Positions 25,094 through 33,369 of a stretch of 64,000 nucleotides of DNA are shown here, in pieces; the first letter of the stretch is position 1; each line of letters begins with the position of its first letter. The DNA comes from Hyphomicrobiales bacterium (lineage in GTDB: Bacteria; Pseudomonadota; Alphaproteobacteria; Rhizobiales; Rhizobiaceae), in NCBI GenBank assembly GCA_900469475.1, contig UBXG01000016.1:283977-347976 (forward strand). The letters run 5' to 3'. The position numbers and the translations under genes are program-made. The notes under the pieces were generated by a model. It saw nothing but the letters and a program-made list of their open reading frames with translations, had not been told where the DNA came from and did no database searches.

Positions 25094-26074
25094 ATGCCCC
25101 TGCCGAAACCCAATCTCTATCCGCCCTTCAACATCGTGCGTCTCAGCCATATCGAATTCGGCGTCACCGATCTTGCCAAGTCCCGCGCCTTCTATGTCGA
25201 CACGCTCGGCCTGCAGGTGACGGATGAAACGGCCGACACGATCTATCTCAGGGCAATGGAGGAGCGCGGGCATCACTGCATCGTGCTGAAGAAATCCGAC
25301 AAGGCGGAAGCCCGCGACCTCGGCTTCAAGGTGTTCAGTGACGAGGACCTCGACAAAGCGGCGCATTTCTTCAAGGGCAAGGACCTGCCGGTTGAATGGG
25401 TCGAGCGCCCCTATCAGGCCCGGACATTCCGCACCCGCGACCCGCACGGCATCCCGCTTGAATTCTATTCCAAGATGGAGCGTCTGCCGCCGATCCACCA
25501 GAAATATGCCCTCTACAAGGGTGTGAAGCCGCTGCGCATCGACCACTTCAACTGCTTCTCGACCAATGTCGACGAGAGCGTCGCCTTCTATAATGAGCTC
25601 GGCTTCCGCGTGACCGAATATACCGAGGACGAGGAAACCGGCCGCCTCTGGGCCGCCTGGACGCACCGCAAGGGCGGCGTCCACGACATCGCCTTCACCA
25701 ACGGCCGTGGCCCGCGCCTGCATCACACCGCCTTCTGGGTGCCAACGCCGCTCAACATCATCGACCTGCTCGACCTGATGGCGACGACCGGCTGGGTCGC
25801 CAATATCGAGCGCGGTCCGGGACGCCACGGCATCTCCAACGCCTTCTTCCTCTATATCCTCGATCCGGATGGCCACCGCATCGAGATCTACTGCTCGGAC
25901 TATCAGACCGTCGATCCCGATCTGGAGCCGATCAAATGGGACCTCAAGGATCCGCAGCGCCAGACACTTTGGGGCGCACCCGCTCCCAAATCCTGGTTCG
26001 AACATGGTAGCCTGTTTGCCGGTGCGGAAGTGGCCGAGCCTGACCTGAAGGCACAGCCGATTATCGCGCCGTAA
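25094..26074 (+). CDS. hpaD: 3,4-dihydroxyphenylacetate 2,3-dioxygenase (VOC-type extradiol enzyme)
   Basis: 326-residue extradiol dioxygenase that opens homoprotocatechuate between C2 and C3. It has the two-module vicinal oxygen chelate fold, like the Brevibacterium and Arthrobacter enzymes, not the unrelated LigB-type HpaD of E. coli. Metal ligands are visible as H151 (LRIDHFN), H211 (LHHTAFWV) and E264 (HRIEIY); second-shell H197 (GGVHDIA) and Y254 (FLYILD) are also kept. AGGAGGAAC precedes the ATG. Confidence 0.94.
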   Translation: MPLPKPNLYPPFNIVRLSHIEFGVTDLAKSRAFYVDTLGLQVTDETADTIYLRAMEERGHHCIVLKKSDKAEARDLGFKVFSDEDLDKAAHFFKGKDLPVEWVERPYQARTFRTRDPHGIPLEFYSKMERLPPIHQKYALYKGVKPLRIDHFNCFSTNVDESVAFYNELGFRVTEYTEDEETGRLWAAWTHRKGGVHDIAFTNGRGPRLHHTAFWVPTPLNIIDLLDLMATTGWVANIERGPGRHGISNAFFLYILDPDGHRIEIYCSDYQTVDPDLEPIKWDLKDPQRQTLWGAPAPKSWFEHGSLFAGAEVAEPDLKAQPIIAP

Positions 26075-26143
26075 GCGTTACCCTTGAGAGCGGGTGAAAA
26101 ACGCCCGCTCCTCATCAACGTTCGCAAGCGCGAGGAGGCAGTC

Positions 26144-27598
26144 ATGAATTTGAAAGATGCAACATTATTCCGGCAGGCGGCCTTGGTTGGCGGTGAGTGG
26201 ATCGAGGCCGTTCCCTCCAATGCGATGAAGGTCGACAATCCGGCGACGGGTAAGATCATCGGCCTCGTCCCTAATCTGGGCGCTGCGGAAACCAAGAAGG
26301 CGATTGCCGCAGCCGAAGCCACGCAGAAGGAATGGGCCACCCGCACCGCCAAGGAACGCTCCGGCATCTTGCGCCGCTGGTTCGAGCTGATGATGGAAAA
26401 CCAGGACGATCTCGGACGCATCCTGACGGCGGAGCAGGGCAAGCCCCTGCCCGAAGCCAAAGGCGAGATCGCCTATGGCGCGAGCTTCATCGAATGGTTT
26501 GCGGAAGAAGCCCGCCGCGTCTATGGCGACATCATTCCCGGCCACCAGAAGGACAAACGCATTCTGGTCATGAAGCAGCCGATTGGCGTGGTCGCGGCGA
26601 TCACGCCCTGGAACTTCCCGAATGCGATGATAACCCGCAAGGCCGGTCCGGCCTTTGCCGCCGGCTGCGCCATGGTGCTGAAGCCCGCCTCGCAGACGCC
26701 TTTTTCGGCGATTGCCATTGCGATCCTTGCCGAACGCGCCGGCCTGCCGAAGGGCCTCTTCAGTGTTCTCACAGGCTCGGCCCGTGCCATCGGCGGCGAG
26801 ATGACCGCAAGCCCGGTCGTGCGCAAGCTCACCTTCACCGGCTCGACCGAAGTGGGCGCCGAGCTCTATAAGCAGAGCGCACCGACCATCAAGAAACTCG
26901 GTCTTGAGCTTGGGGGCAACGCACCCTTCATCGTGTTCGACGATGCCGATCTCGATGCTGCCGTCGAGGGCGCACTGATCGCCAAGTTCCGCAACAATGG
27001 CCAGACCTGCGTCTGCGCGAACAGGCTCTACGTGCAGGAGGGCGTCTATGATGCCTTTGCCGAGAAACTCTCCAAGGCTGTCGGCTCGCTGAAAACAGGC
27101 AATGGCTTTGACGAGGGCATCAATCTCGGCCCGCTGATCGACGAGGCGGCGCTTGCCAAGGTCGAGGAGCATGTTGCCGATGCGCTGTCCAAGGGTGGCC
27201 GGGTCGTTGCCGGCGGGCACCGACATCGGCTCGGCGGACGCTTCTATGAGGCGACGGTGCTTGCCGACGTGACCCCTGCCATGGCTGTTGCCAGAGAAGA
27301 GACCTTCGGGCCGGTGGCGCCCCTCTTCCGCTTCAAGGACGAGGCCGATGTCATCGCCCAGGCTAACGACACCGAGTTCGGCCTTGCCTCCTATTTCTAT
27401 GCCAAGGATCTCGCGCGCGTCTTCCGCGTTGCCGAAGCCCTGGAATACGGCATGGTTGGCGTCAATACCGGCCTGATCTCGACGGCCGAAGCGCCCTTCG
27501 GCGGCGTCAAGCTCTCCGGCCTCGGCCGCGAAGGTTCACGCTACGGCATCGAGGAATTCACCGAAATCAAATATGTCTGCCTCGGCGGCGTCGTCTGA
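26144..27598 (+). CDS. gabD: Succinate-semialdehyde dehydrogenase
   Basis: 484-residue GabD-type dehydrogenase oxidising succinate semialdehyde, the product of HpaI, to succinate. Seen: TPWNFPNAMITRKAGPA, E255 in LELGGNAPF, catalytic C289 with the redox partner C291 in GQTCVCANRL, and EETFGPVAPLF. The frame extends to 26084, but the ATG at 26144 follows GAGGAGGCAG and gives the normal N terminus. Its place inside the hpa operon closes the pathway to the TCA cycle. Confidence 0.94.
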   Translation: MNLKDATLFRQAALVGGEWIEAVPSNAMKVDNPATGKIIGLVPNLGAAETKKAIAAAEATQKEWATRTAKERSGILRRWFELMMENQDDLGRILTAEQGKPLPEAKGEIAYGASFIEWFAEEARRVYGDIIPGHQKDKRILVMKQPIGVVAAITPWNFPNAMITRKAGPAFAAGCAMVLKPASQTPFSAIAIAILAERAGLPKGLFSVLTGSARAIGGEMTASPVVRKLTFTGSTEVGAELYKQSAPTIKKLGLELGGNAPFIVFDDADLDAAVEGALIAKFRNNGQTCVCANRLYVQEGVYDAFAEKLSKAVGSLKTGNGFDEGINLGPLIDEAALAKVEEHVADALSKGGRVVAGGHRHRLGGRFYEATVLADVTPAMAVAREETFGPVAPLFRFKDEADVIAQANDTEFGLASYFYAKDLARVFRVAEALEYGMVGVNTGLISTAEAPFGGVKLSGLGREGSRYGIEEFTEIKYVCLGGVV

Positions 27599-27621
27599 GG
27601 TCAAGAGAAGGCCGTGAAAGC

Positions 27622-28494
27622 ATGACCCACCCCAGATTCCTATCCTTTTCGAGAAACGGCCGTCATGGCTATGGACTTGCGGTCGGCAACGGTGTCGTCG
27701 ACCTCTCCGCGCGCCACGGCGCGACTTGGCCGACGCTGCGTGAGGTGATCGAGGCCGGTCGCCTCGCTCAACTCGCAGAAGAAGCCAAATCATTGAAGCC
27801 GGATTTCGCACTTGACGACATCCGCTTCGAGATTCCCATTCCGTCGCCGGAAAAGATCATTTGCGTCGGGGTCAACTTCCCCGACCGCAATGAGGAATAC
27901 AAGGATGGGCAGGCCGCCCCCTCCAACCCCTCACTCTTCATCCGCTTTCCGCGGTCGTTCACAGGGCACGAACGGCCCTTGATCCGGCCGCCGGAAAGCC
28001 CGCAGCTCGACTATGAAGGCGAGGTCGTCATCGTCATCGGCAAGGGTGGCCGCCGGATCGCGGAGGCCGACGCCTTCTCCCATATCGCGGCCCTGTCGCT
28101 CTGCAACGAGGGCACGATCCGCGATTGGGTGCGACATGCGAAATTCAACGTCACCCAGGGCAAGAACTTCGACAATACCGGCTCGATCGGCCCCTGGCTG
28201 ATCCCCTTCACGGATGCGGCCCAGCTTGAAGACATAGCGCTCACGACTCGCGTCAACGGCGAAGTGCGCCAGAGCGACTGCACCAGCCGGATGATCTTCT
28301 CCTTCCGCAAGATCATCAACTATATCTCCACCTTCACAACGCTCGTCCCCGGCGATGTCATCGTCACGGGAACGCCGACCGGCGCCGGCGCCCGCTTCAA
28401 TCCACCGATCTGGCTGAAGCCCGGCGATGTCGTCGAAGTCGAGGCCGATGGCCTCGGCATCCTGAAAAACACGATCGCCGACGAGGTGCGCTGA
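27622..28494 (+). CDS. hpaG: Fumarylacetoacetate hydrolase-family enzyme, HpaG role
   Basis: 290-residue FAH-fold protein. PSPEKIICVGVNFPDRNEEY, the metal-binding LDYEGEVVIVIGKGGR and DVIVTGTPTGAGA are family signatures. In the homoprotocatechuate pathway HpaG decarboxylates and isomerises 5-oxo-pent-3-ene-1,2,5-tricarboxylate. E. coli HpaG has two FAH units in one chain, whereas this protein has one, so either a homo-oligomer does both steps or another FAH protein elsewhere helps. Placement between gabD and hpaH supports the role. Confidence 0.85.
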   Translation: MTHPRFLSFSRNGRHGYGLAVGNGVVDLSARHGATWPTLREVIEAGRLAQLAEEAKSLKPDFALDDIRFEIPIPSPEKIICVGVNFPDRNEEYKDGQAAPSNPSLFIRFPRSFTGHERPLIRPPESPQLDYEGEVVIVIGKGGRRIAEADAFSHIAALSLCNEGTIRDWVRHAKFNVTQGKNFDNTGSIGPWLIPFTDAAQLEDIALTTRVNGEVRQSDCTSRMIFSFRKIINYISTFTTLVPGDVIVTGTPTGAGARFNPPIWLKPGDVVEVEADGLGILKNTIADEVR

Positions 28495-29297
28495 TGCTAT
28501 CGCAAGATGAAATCCAGGCTGCCGCCGAAAGCCTCGATCAGGCCGAGCGGACGCGCGTTCAAACAGGGCTCCTTTCGCTCAAGCATCCGCAAATGACGAT
28601 GGACGATTCCTATGCCGTCCAGAGCGCCTGGGTGCAGAAGAAGATCGCGAGCGGCCGCAAGCCTATCGGCTGGAAGATCGGGCTGACATCAAAGGCGATG
28701 CAATATGCGCTGAACATCAACATCCCCGATTCCGGGGTGCTCCTTGACGATATGGTCTTCGAAGATGGCGCCACGGTGCCGGCCGACCGCTTCATCCAGC
28801 CGCGTATCGAAGCCGAGATCGCTTTCGTCATGAAGGCGCCGCTCAAGGGGCCTGATATCTCGATCTTCGATGTGTTGAATGCCACGGACTATGTGACGCC
28901 AGCCCTCGAGATCCTTGACACGCGCATCCTTCGCGTCGATCCGGAGACGAAGAAGGCGCGCACCATCGTCGACACTATTTCCGACAATGCCGCCAATGCC
29001 GGTATCGTCACCGGCGGCCGTGCTGTGCGGCCGGGTGAGATCGACATGCGCTGGATGGGCGCGATCGTCAGCCGCAATGCCGAAGTGGAGGAAACCGGGC
29101 TTGGCGCCGGTGTGCTCAACCAGCCCGCGCGCGGAATCGCCTGGCTTGCCAATCGCCTTTCGCAATATGGCGACGGCATCGAAGCCGGCCAGATCGTGCT
29201 CGCCGGTTCCTTCATCCGTCCGATCGAGGCACGGCATGGCGATACGATCACCGCCGATTTCGGTCCATACGGATCGGTCAGCCTGTTCTTTGCGTGA
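28494..29297 (+). CDS. hpaH: 2-oxo-hept-4-ene-1,7-dioate hydratase HpaH
   Basis: 267-residue hydratase of the FAH/MhpD-like group, adding water to 2-oxohept-4-ene-1,7-dioate. Typical blocks: RKPIGWKIGLTSKAMQ, PDSGVLLDDMVFEDG, RIEAEIAFVMKAPL, DYVTPALEILDTRI and VLAGSFIRPIEARHGDTI. The length equals that of E. coli HpaH. The start overlaps the stop of hpaG, so translation is coupled. Confidence 0.95.
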   Translation: MLSQDEIQAAAESLDQAERTRVQTGLLSLKHPQMTMDDSYAVQSAWVQKKIASGRKPIGWKIGLTSKAMQYALNINIPDSGVLLDDMVFEDGATVPADRFIQPRIEAEIAFVMKAPLKGPDISIFDVLNATDYVTPALEILDTRILRVDPETKKARTIVDTISDNAANAGIVTGGRAVRPGEIDMRWMGAIVSRNAEVEETGLGAGVLNQPARGIAWLANRLSQYGDGIEAGQIVLAGSFIRPIEARHGDTITADFGPYGSVSLFFA

Positions 29298-29308
29298 GGG
29301 AGTGAAGT

Positions 29309-30115
29309 ATGCCGGCGCCTAAGAATCTCTTCAAACAGGCTCTGAAGGAAGGCCGGGCGCAGATCGGCCTTTGGCAAGCGCTTGCCAATGCCTACACGGT
29401 CGAAATCTGCGCCAGCGCCGGCTACGACTGGCTGCTGCTCGATGCCGAGCATGCGCCGAACGATGTGCCGCTTCTCGTCTCTCAGCTGCAGGCGATGAAG
29501 GGCGTGGCTAGCCACGCGGTGATCCGTCCGCCGATCGGCGAAACCTGGATCATCAAGCAGATGCTCGATATCGGCGCGCAGACCCTGCTCATCCCGATGG
29601 TCGACAGCAAGGAGATGGCCGAGACCATGGTCAAGGCGGTGCGATACCCGCCGCATGGCATGCGCGGTGTCGGTGCGGCCCTTGCCCGCGCCTCCGCCTT
29701 CAACCGCATTCCGGACTACCTTGCGACGGCCAATGACGAGATCTGCCTGCTGCTGCAGGTTGAAAGCCGCGCGGGGCTTGCGGCGCTCGACGACATCGCC
29801 TCGACCGAAGGCGTTGACGGCGTCTTTATCGGACCATCCGATCTTGCCGCAGACATGGGCTATCTCGGCAAGCCGGGTGCCTCTGAAGTGCAGGCAGAAG
29901 TCGAAAAGGCGCTCGCAAAAATCCAGTCGCATGGCAAGGCGGCGGGCATCTTGATCGGCGATCTCTCGCTGGCAAAACGCTATCTGGAGCTTGGCGCCAC
30001 CTTCGTCGCGATAGGCAACGACGTCACGCTGCTTGCCAATGCTACCATCAAGCTTCTTGACGATTTCAAGAAGGCGGATGCAGCCAAGCCGCCTGAGGAC
30101 GTCAAGGTCTATTAA
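29309..30115 (+). CDS. hpaI: 4-hydroxy-2-oxoheptanedioate aldolase HpaI
   Basis: 268-residue class II aldolase of the HpcH/HpaI family that splits 4-hydroxy-2-oxoheptanedioate into pyruvate and succinate semialdehyde. Seen: RAQIGLWQALANAYTVEI, DWLLLDAEHAPND, MRGVGAALARAS, LLLQVESRAGL (metal-binding glutamate) and GVFIGPSDLAADMGY (metal-binding aspartate). Last gene of the operon, 11 bases behind hpaH. Confidence 0.96.
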   Translation: MPAPKNLFKQALKEGRAQIGLWQALANAYTVEICASAGYDWLLLDAEHAPNDVPLLVSQLQAMKGVASHAVIRPPIGETWIIKQMLDIGAQTLLIPMVDSKEMAETMVKAVRYPPHGMRGVGAALARASAFNRIPDYLATANDEICLLLQVESRAGLAALDDIASTEGVDGVFIGPSDLAADMGYLGKPGASEVQAEVEKALAKIQSHGKAAGILIGDLSLAKRYLELGATFVAIGNDVTLLANATIKLLDDFKKADAAKPPEDVKVY

Positions 30116-30184
30116 TAGCCGGGGCCACGGCGGTCGTCGTTCGCCTATTGCTTATTTTGCGGATCAATAAAACCGAAGCGGCCC

Positions 30185-30715
30185 TCATTCCTCGCCGACC
30201 GAGCCATTCTCCAATTTCAATGCCGCCAATTCATCCAGCATATCGAGAAGCTTCTCCACGCGCTCCACGCCGAACCGAGCATCGATATCGGCATAGACCT
30301 TCAGGCTTTCCGGCATAACGTCCTCGACAACCGCCTCCCCGGCCGCTGTGATCTGCAACAATACCCTGCGGCCATCGGCATCATCTTTATGCTTGGTGAT
30401 AAAGCCGCGCTCTTCGAGCGAACGGATCATGCGCGTCAGGCTCGGGGCAAGAATGGATGCCTTGTCCGCGAGTTCCGTCGCATCGAGCTTTCCGCCTTCG
30501 TAGAGAACGCGAATGACACGCCATTGCTGCTCGGTCACATCATGCGCCACCAGGATCGGCCTGAAATGGCTCATGACCGCTTCACGGGCGCGCAGAAGTC
30601 CGATCGCTAGGGAACGGCGACGGTCCCGCAGTGGCCGTTTGGGGTGCGTGGCCGCTGTTTCCGGCTCAGCGCGCGGCCTCACATCACTATCTGTTCTGTT
30701 TTGCATCTTTTGCAT
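30185..30715 (-). CDS. hpaR: MarR-family repressor of homoprotocatechuate degradation, HpaR
   Basis: 176-residue MarR-type winged-helix protein: RSLAIGLLRAREAVMSHFRPILVAHDVTEQQWRVIRVLYEGG, with LDATELADKASILAPSLTRMIRSLEERG as the DNA-reading helices and DDADGRRVLLQIT as the wing (quoted only as family landmarks). The placement at the end of the hpa cluster and the DVTEQQWRVIRVL block point to HpaR, which represses the meta-pathway operon until its inducer is present. Start uncertain: GTG at 30739, ATG at 30715 or ATG at 30706. It converges on hpaI. Confidence 0.88.
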   Translation of the reverse strand: MQKMQNRTDSDVRPRAEPETAATHPKRPLRDRRRSLAIGLLRAREAVMSHFRPILVAHDVTEQQWRVIRVLYEGGKLDATELADKASILAPSLTRMIRSLEERGFITKHKDDADGRRVLLQITAAGEAVVEDVMPESLKVYADIDARFGVERVEKLLDMLDELAALKLENGSVGEE

Positions 30716-30838
30716 ATTCGCTTCGATTATGGCCCTCACTGATTAACATGAGAATCATTCAAAGCAAGGCGATCGCATGATATCGATCAAAGCCGATGAC
30801 AAAGATCGCCGCCGCGCGGCGCGCTTTCTCGCCATGGA

Positions 30839-31546
30839 TTATGGCACCTCTACCAGGCGGCCGCTGCCTCTGATCTCGGAACGCCGCAGCACCGGATGCC
30901 CGTAGAGTTCGATATTGCCGCTTCCGCTGATCGAAACATCGGCATCCGCGGCAGCGGCTACTTCCGCGTCGCCACTGCCTTGAATTCTGATCTTCGCGGA
31001 TTGAGCGGCCAGGTCCTTTAGACGCGCAGTGCCGGAACCGGATACATTGAGATCGACCGAGCGTGCGCTTCCCGTGGCCGTGACGCTGCCGCTTCCGGAT
31101 ATCCTCAGGCGCAGGTCTGATTGATCGAGCTGCGACAGAGCGAGATCGCCGCTGCCCCGTACTCTCCAATCAGTGACGAGCGGTCCTGACAGGCTGACGT
31201 CGAATTTGGAGTTGGACCAACCCGGATTACAATCCATGCTCAGCCTTCCGCCCTCCAGCCGCACATGATTGAGCAGCGCTGGATCTCCGCTCACGACGGC
31301 TTCCGCCTTTCCGCCCGGCTGATAGTGAACAGAGGCCGGGATATCGATCGTCAGGCTGCCATTGGAGCTGAAAGGCAGGATAACCTGCTGTCCGCCGGAT
31401 GCCGCAGATCCGCAACTGGATTGCGTACCACCCCACCAATGCCCTGCGTTTGCCCAATCCGGCCCGGAAAATCCGATCCCGAGGGCCAGAAAGACGAATG
31501 CACAAATCAGTCCGGTCGTCGCGATAGTCGCCAATTTCCCGTTCAT
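30839..31546 (-). CDS. Secreted or lipoprotein-like DUF2807 (GIN domain) protein
   Basis: 235 residues with an N-terminal hydrophobic segment (IATTGLICAFVFLALGIGFSG) that is a signal peptide or anchor, then a repetitive beta-solenoid of the putative auto-transporter adhesin head GIN type: repeated RGSGDL, SGSGSVTA, SGSGTARL, QGSGDAEV, SGSGNIEL, RGSGRL. Third gene of a padR-DUF1700-DUF2807 operon. Homologous modules are thought to act at the cell envelope; no biochemical function is known. GAGGAAATG precedes the start. Confidence 0.87.
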   Translation of the reverse strand: MNGKLATIATTGLICAFVFLALGIGFSGPDWANAGHWWGGTQSSCGSAASGGQQVILPFSSNGSLTIDIPASVHYQPGGKAEAVVSGDPALLNHVRLEGGRLSMDCNPGWSNSKFDVSLSGPLVTDWRVRGSGDLALSQLDQSDLRLRISGSGSVTATGSARSVDLNVSGSGTARLKDLAAQSAKIRIQGSGDAEVAAAADADVSISGSGNIELYGHPVLRRSEIRGSGRLVEVP

Positions 31547-31580
31547 TGCTCATTTCCTCCAACGATTCGCGGCCCAGCGT

Positions 31581-32153
31581 TCAAGCGCGGCTTTCGTCTA
31601 CCTGCGCCAAGCGGAAATGCAGGCGGGCATATTGTCCAAGCATGCGGATACCCAAACTCAACCCCATCAGCAGCAGGGCCCCGCCGCCCACGAAGCAACT
31701 CACCAGCCCGGCGCCAACAAGCAGACGAGCCAGCATGCCGACGGAGGGCAAGCCGATGTGAAACAGCACGGTCGTCACGACAATCTTCAGACCGACGGCG
31801 CCCACGGCTACCAAAGCGATCGCAAGGCCGAGCGTCACGAACATCGCCGCAAACAGCAAAGGTAGCAGGAAGAAGATATCGACGACGGCAAGGCCCGCCA
31901 GCGCCATCGTAGCGGCCAAAAGATTCGGCACGCTCCAGTGCGCCTCGAAACGACGCAGCCCGACATCCGCACGCAATTCCCTTGCGATCCTGGCAGGGTC
32001 GCCGAGCGCGGAGCAAACTTCCTCCTCGCTTCGGCCTGACGCCTCGGATTCGGAAAAATGGGCAGCATAGTCGGCCACGATATCATCGATCTCGTGCGGA
32101 GGCAGGCCCGCAAGCCCCAATCTCAGCGTGCGCAAAAAGGCTTCCCTGCTCAT
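31581..32153 (-). CDS. DUF1700 (HAAS-type) membrane protein
   Basis: 190-residue protein whose N terminus (FLRTLRLGLAGLPPHEIDDIVADYAAHFSE, key elements LRLGLAGLP and DYAAHF, with ALGDPARIARELRAD following) is the HAAS helical signalling domain of DUF1700 proteins. About four hydrophobic segments follow. Its start overlaps the padR stop (ATGA), and it precedes the GIN-domain gene, reproducing the PadR/HAAS module seen in many bacteria. Probably links the PadR repressor to an envelope function. Confidence 0.88.
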   Translation of the reverse strand: MSREAFLRTLRLGLAGLPPHEIDDIVADYAAHFSESEASGRSEEEVCSALGDPARIARELRADVGLRRFEAHWSVPNLLAATMALAGLAVVDIFFLLPLLFAAMFVTLGLAIALVAVGAVGLKIVVTTVLFHIGLPSVGMLARLLVGAGLVSCFVGGGALLLMGLSLGIRMLGQYARLHFRLAQVDESRA

Positions 32154-32476
32154 GGCAAATCCTCAAGTAGCTTGTCGACGGAGCCTGCTAACGTGCGCCA
32201 ATCGCGGCGATGCGCTTCGAAAATCGAACGCCCCAACGGCGTGAGCCGATAATATTTACGCGGCGGCCCGTTGCTCGACTCGACGATGCGGGTCGCGACC
32301 AACCCGCCATTCTGCATCCTGCGCATCAGCGGGTAGATCGTTCCTTCACCCATGCCGACGGCCGCCACAAGTGTGCTCGCAATTTCATAGCCATAACTTT
32401 CTCCGCGTGAGAGTACGGCCAGGACGCATAAGTCCAGCACACCTTTTCGCAATTGAACTTGGATCGAGTCAGTCAT
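32150..32476 (-). CDS. PadR-family transcriptional regulator
   Basis: 108-residue winged-helix protein: RKGVLDLCVLAVLSRGESYGYEIASTL and GEGTIYPLMRRMQNGGLVATR are the standard PadR DNA-binding region, and SNGPPRKYYRLTPLGRSIFE the wing. Probably represses its own operon (padR, DUF1700, DUF2807). The 226-base region upstream (32477-32702) is relatively AT-rich and should hold the promoter; no clear inverted repeat operator was found. Confidence 0.9.
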   Translation of the reverse strand: MTDSIQVQLRKGVLDLCVLAVLSRGESYGYEIASTLVAAVGMGEGTIYPLMRRMQNGGLVATRIVESSNGPPRKYYRLTPLGRSIFEAHRRDWRTLAGSVDKLLEDLP

Positions 32477-32702
32477 GAACGCCTCAGCCTTACAAAAAGA
32501 TATAACAAGCTATCAGTTTATGCAAGGTAGCGACGCGACGCATCCCACAAGCAGTTCAGTACTGCGATCGTCGCATTTTTCCGGCAGCATCTGACAGCAT
32601 CGTAACGATGCACATTGCTGGGCGCCAAACGGCTATCGTAAGGCACCATGCGCGGACATCACGAGCGTTGAAAACCAACCGCGAATCCGCTCAGATCACG
32701 GC

Positions 32703-33121
32703 ATGGCAAAAACGATACGCATAGCAGCGGCCCTGATGCTGCGCCTGGATGGAAAACGCTGCTTGTGCGCAAGCGCGGCACGATTGCCTTCATGCAACCG
32801 GGAGGCAAGATCGAACCCCAGGAAACGGCAGAGGCAGCCGTTGTCAGAGAGCTTTTCGAAGAGCTCGGCCTTACGATAGAGACAAGCGATTTGACTTTCA
32901 TCGGCAGCTTCCAGGCGCCGGCCGCCAACGAGCCGGACCATACCGTCATTGCAGATATATTCCGGCTGCACGTGGGCGACGCCGAAATCGGAGCAACGGC
33001 CGAGATCGAGGAGATTCGTTGGATTTCACCATAAAATCCGCCTGATATCGTTATGGCGCCGCTTACCGAACATCACGTCCTGCCATTTCATCGACAATAT
33101 AGTCTATCCCCCGGCAACTAA
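32703..33121 (+). pseudogene. Nudix hydrolase, broken by a frameshift and a stop codon
   Basis: Remnant of a Nudix (MutT-like) hydrolase. It starts MAKTIRIAAALMLRLDGK at 32703, then the frame must shift by one base near 32752-32757: inserting one A in the A-run would give DGKTLLVRKRGTIAFMQPGGK. The Nudix box is complete (GGKIEPQETAEAAVVRELFEELG across 32808-32876; key residues G, E, RE, EE). A second lesion is the in-frame TAA at 33032-33034 after EIRWISP, beyond which the same frame continues NPPDIVMAPLTEHHVLPFHRQ to a stop at 33119-33121. Two independent lesions argue for a decayed gene rather than a sequencing error. Confidence 0.82.
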
Positions 33122-33239
33122 CATTCGACTCCGGCAGAGCTAAAGCACGATATGGCTTACCTCGTGGAAATCTATCGACTTTCGGTCAAACGGCGGAGAC
33201 CGTGAGTTCGAAAACGCGCATGCAGAGCAAATAACAATT

Positions 33240-33369
33240 TGCAGATCCTAAGCCCCTCATATTTACTATAACAATAAACCGTAAAAAATAATCTCCAAAA
33301 TCGATTAATCTTCTATTGAAAGCCGAAACCATATTGCATAAATAATTAAATAAGCGTGGGAGGCGGGAA
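33240..33369 (+). promoter_or_regulatory. AT-rich upstream region of the mucR-like gene
   Basis: Notably AT-rich stretch in a GC-rich neighbourhood, with several A/T runs (AAAAAATAAT, TAAATAATTAAATAA). Ros/MucR proteins bind AT-rich DNA and repress their own genes, so autoregulation is plausible. GGGAGGCGGGAA just before the ATG is the ribosome site. Confidence 0.45.
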
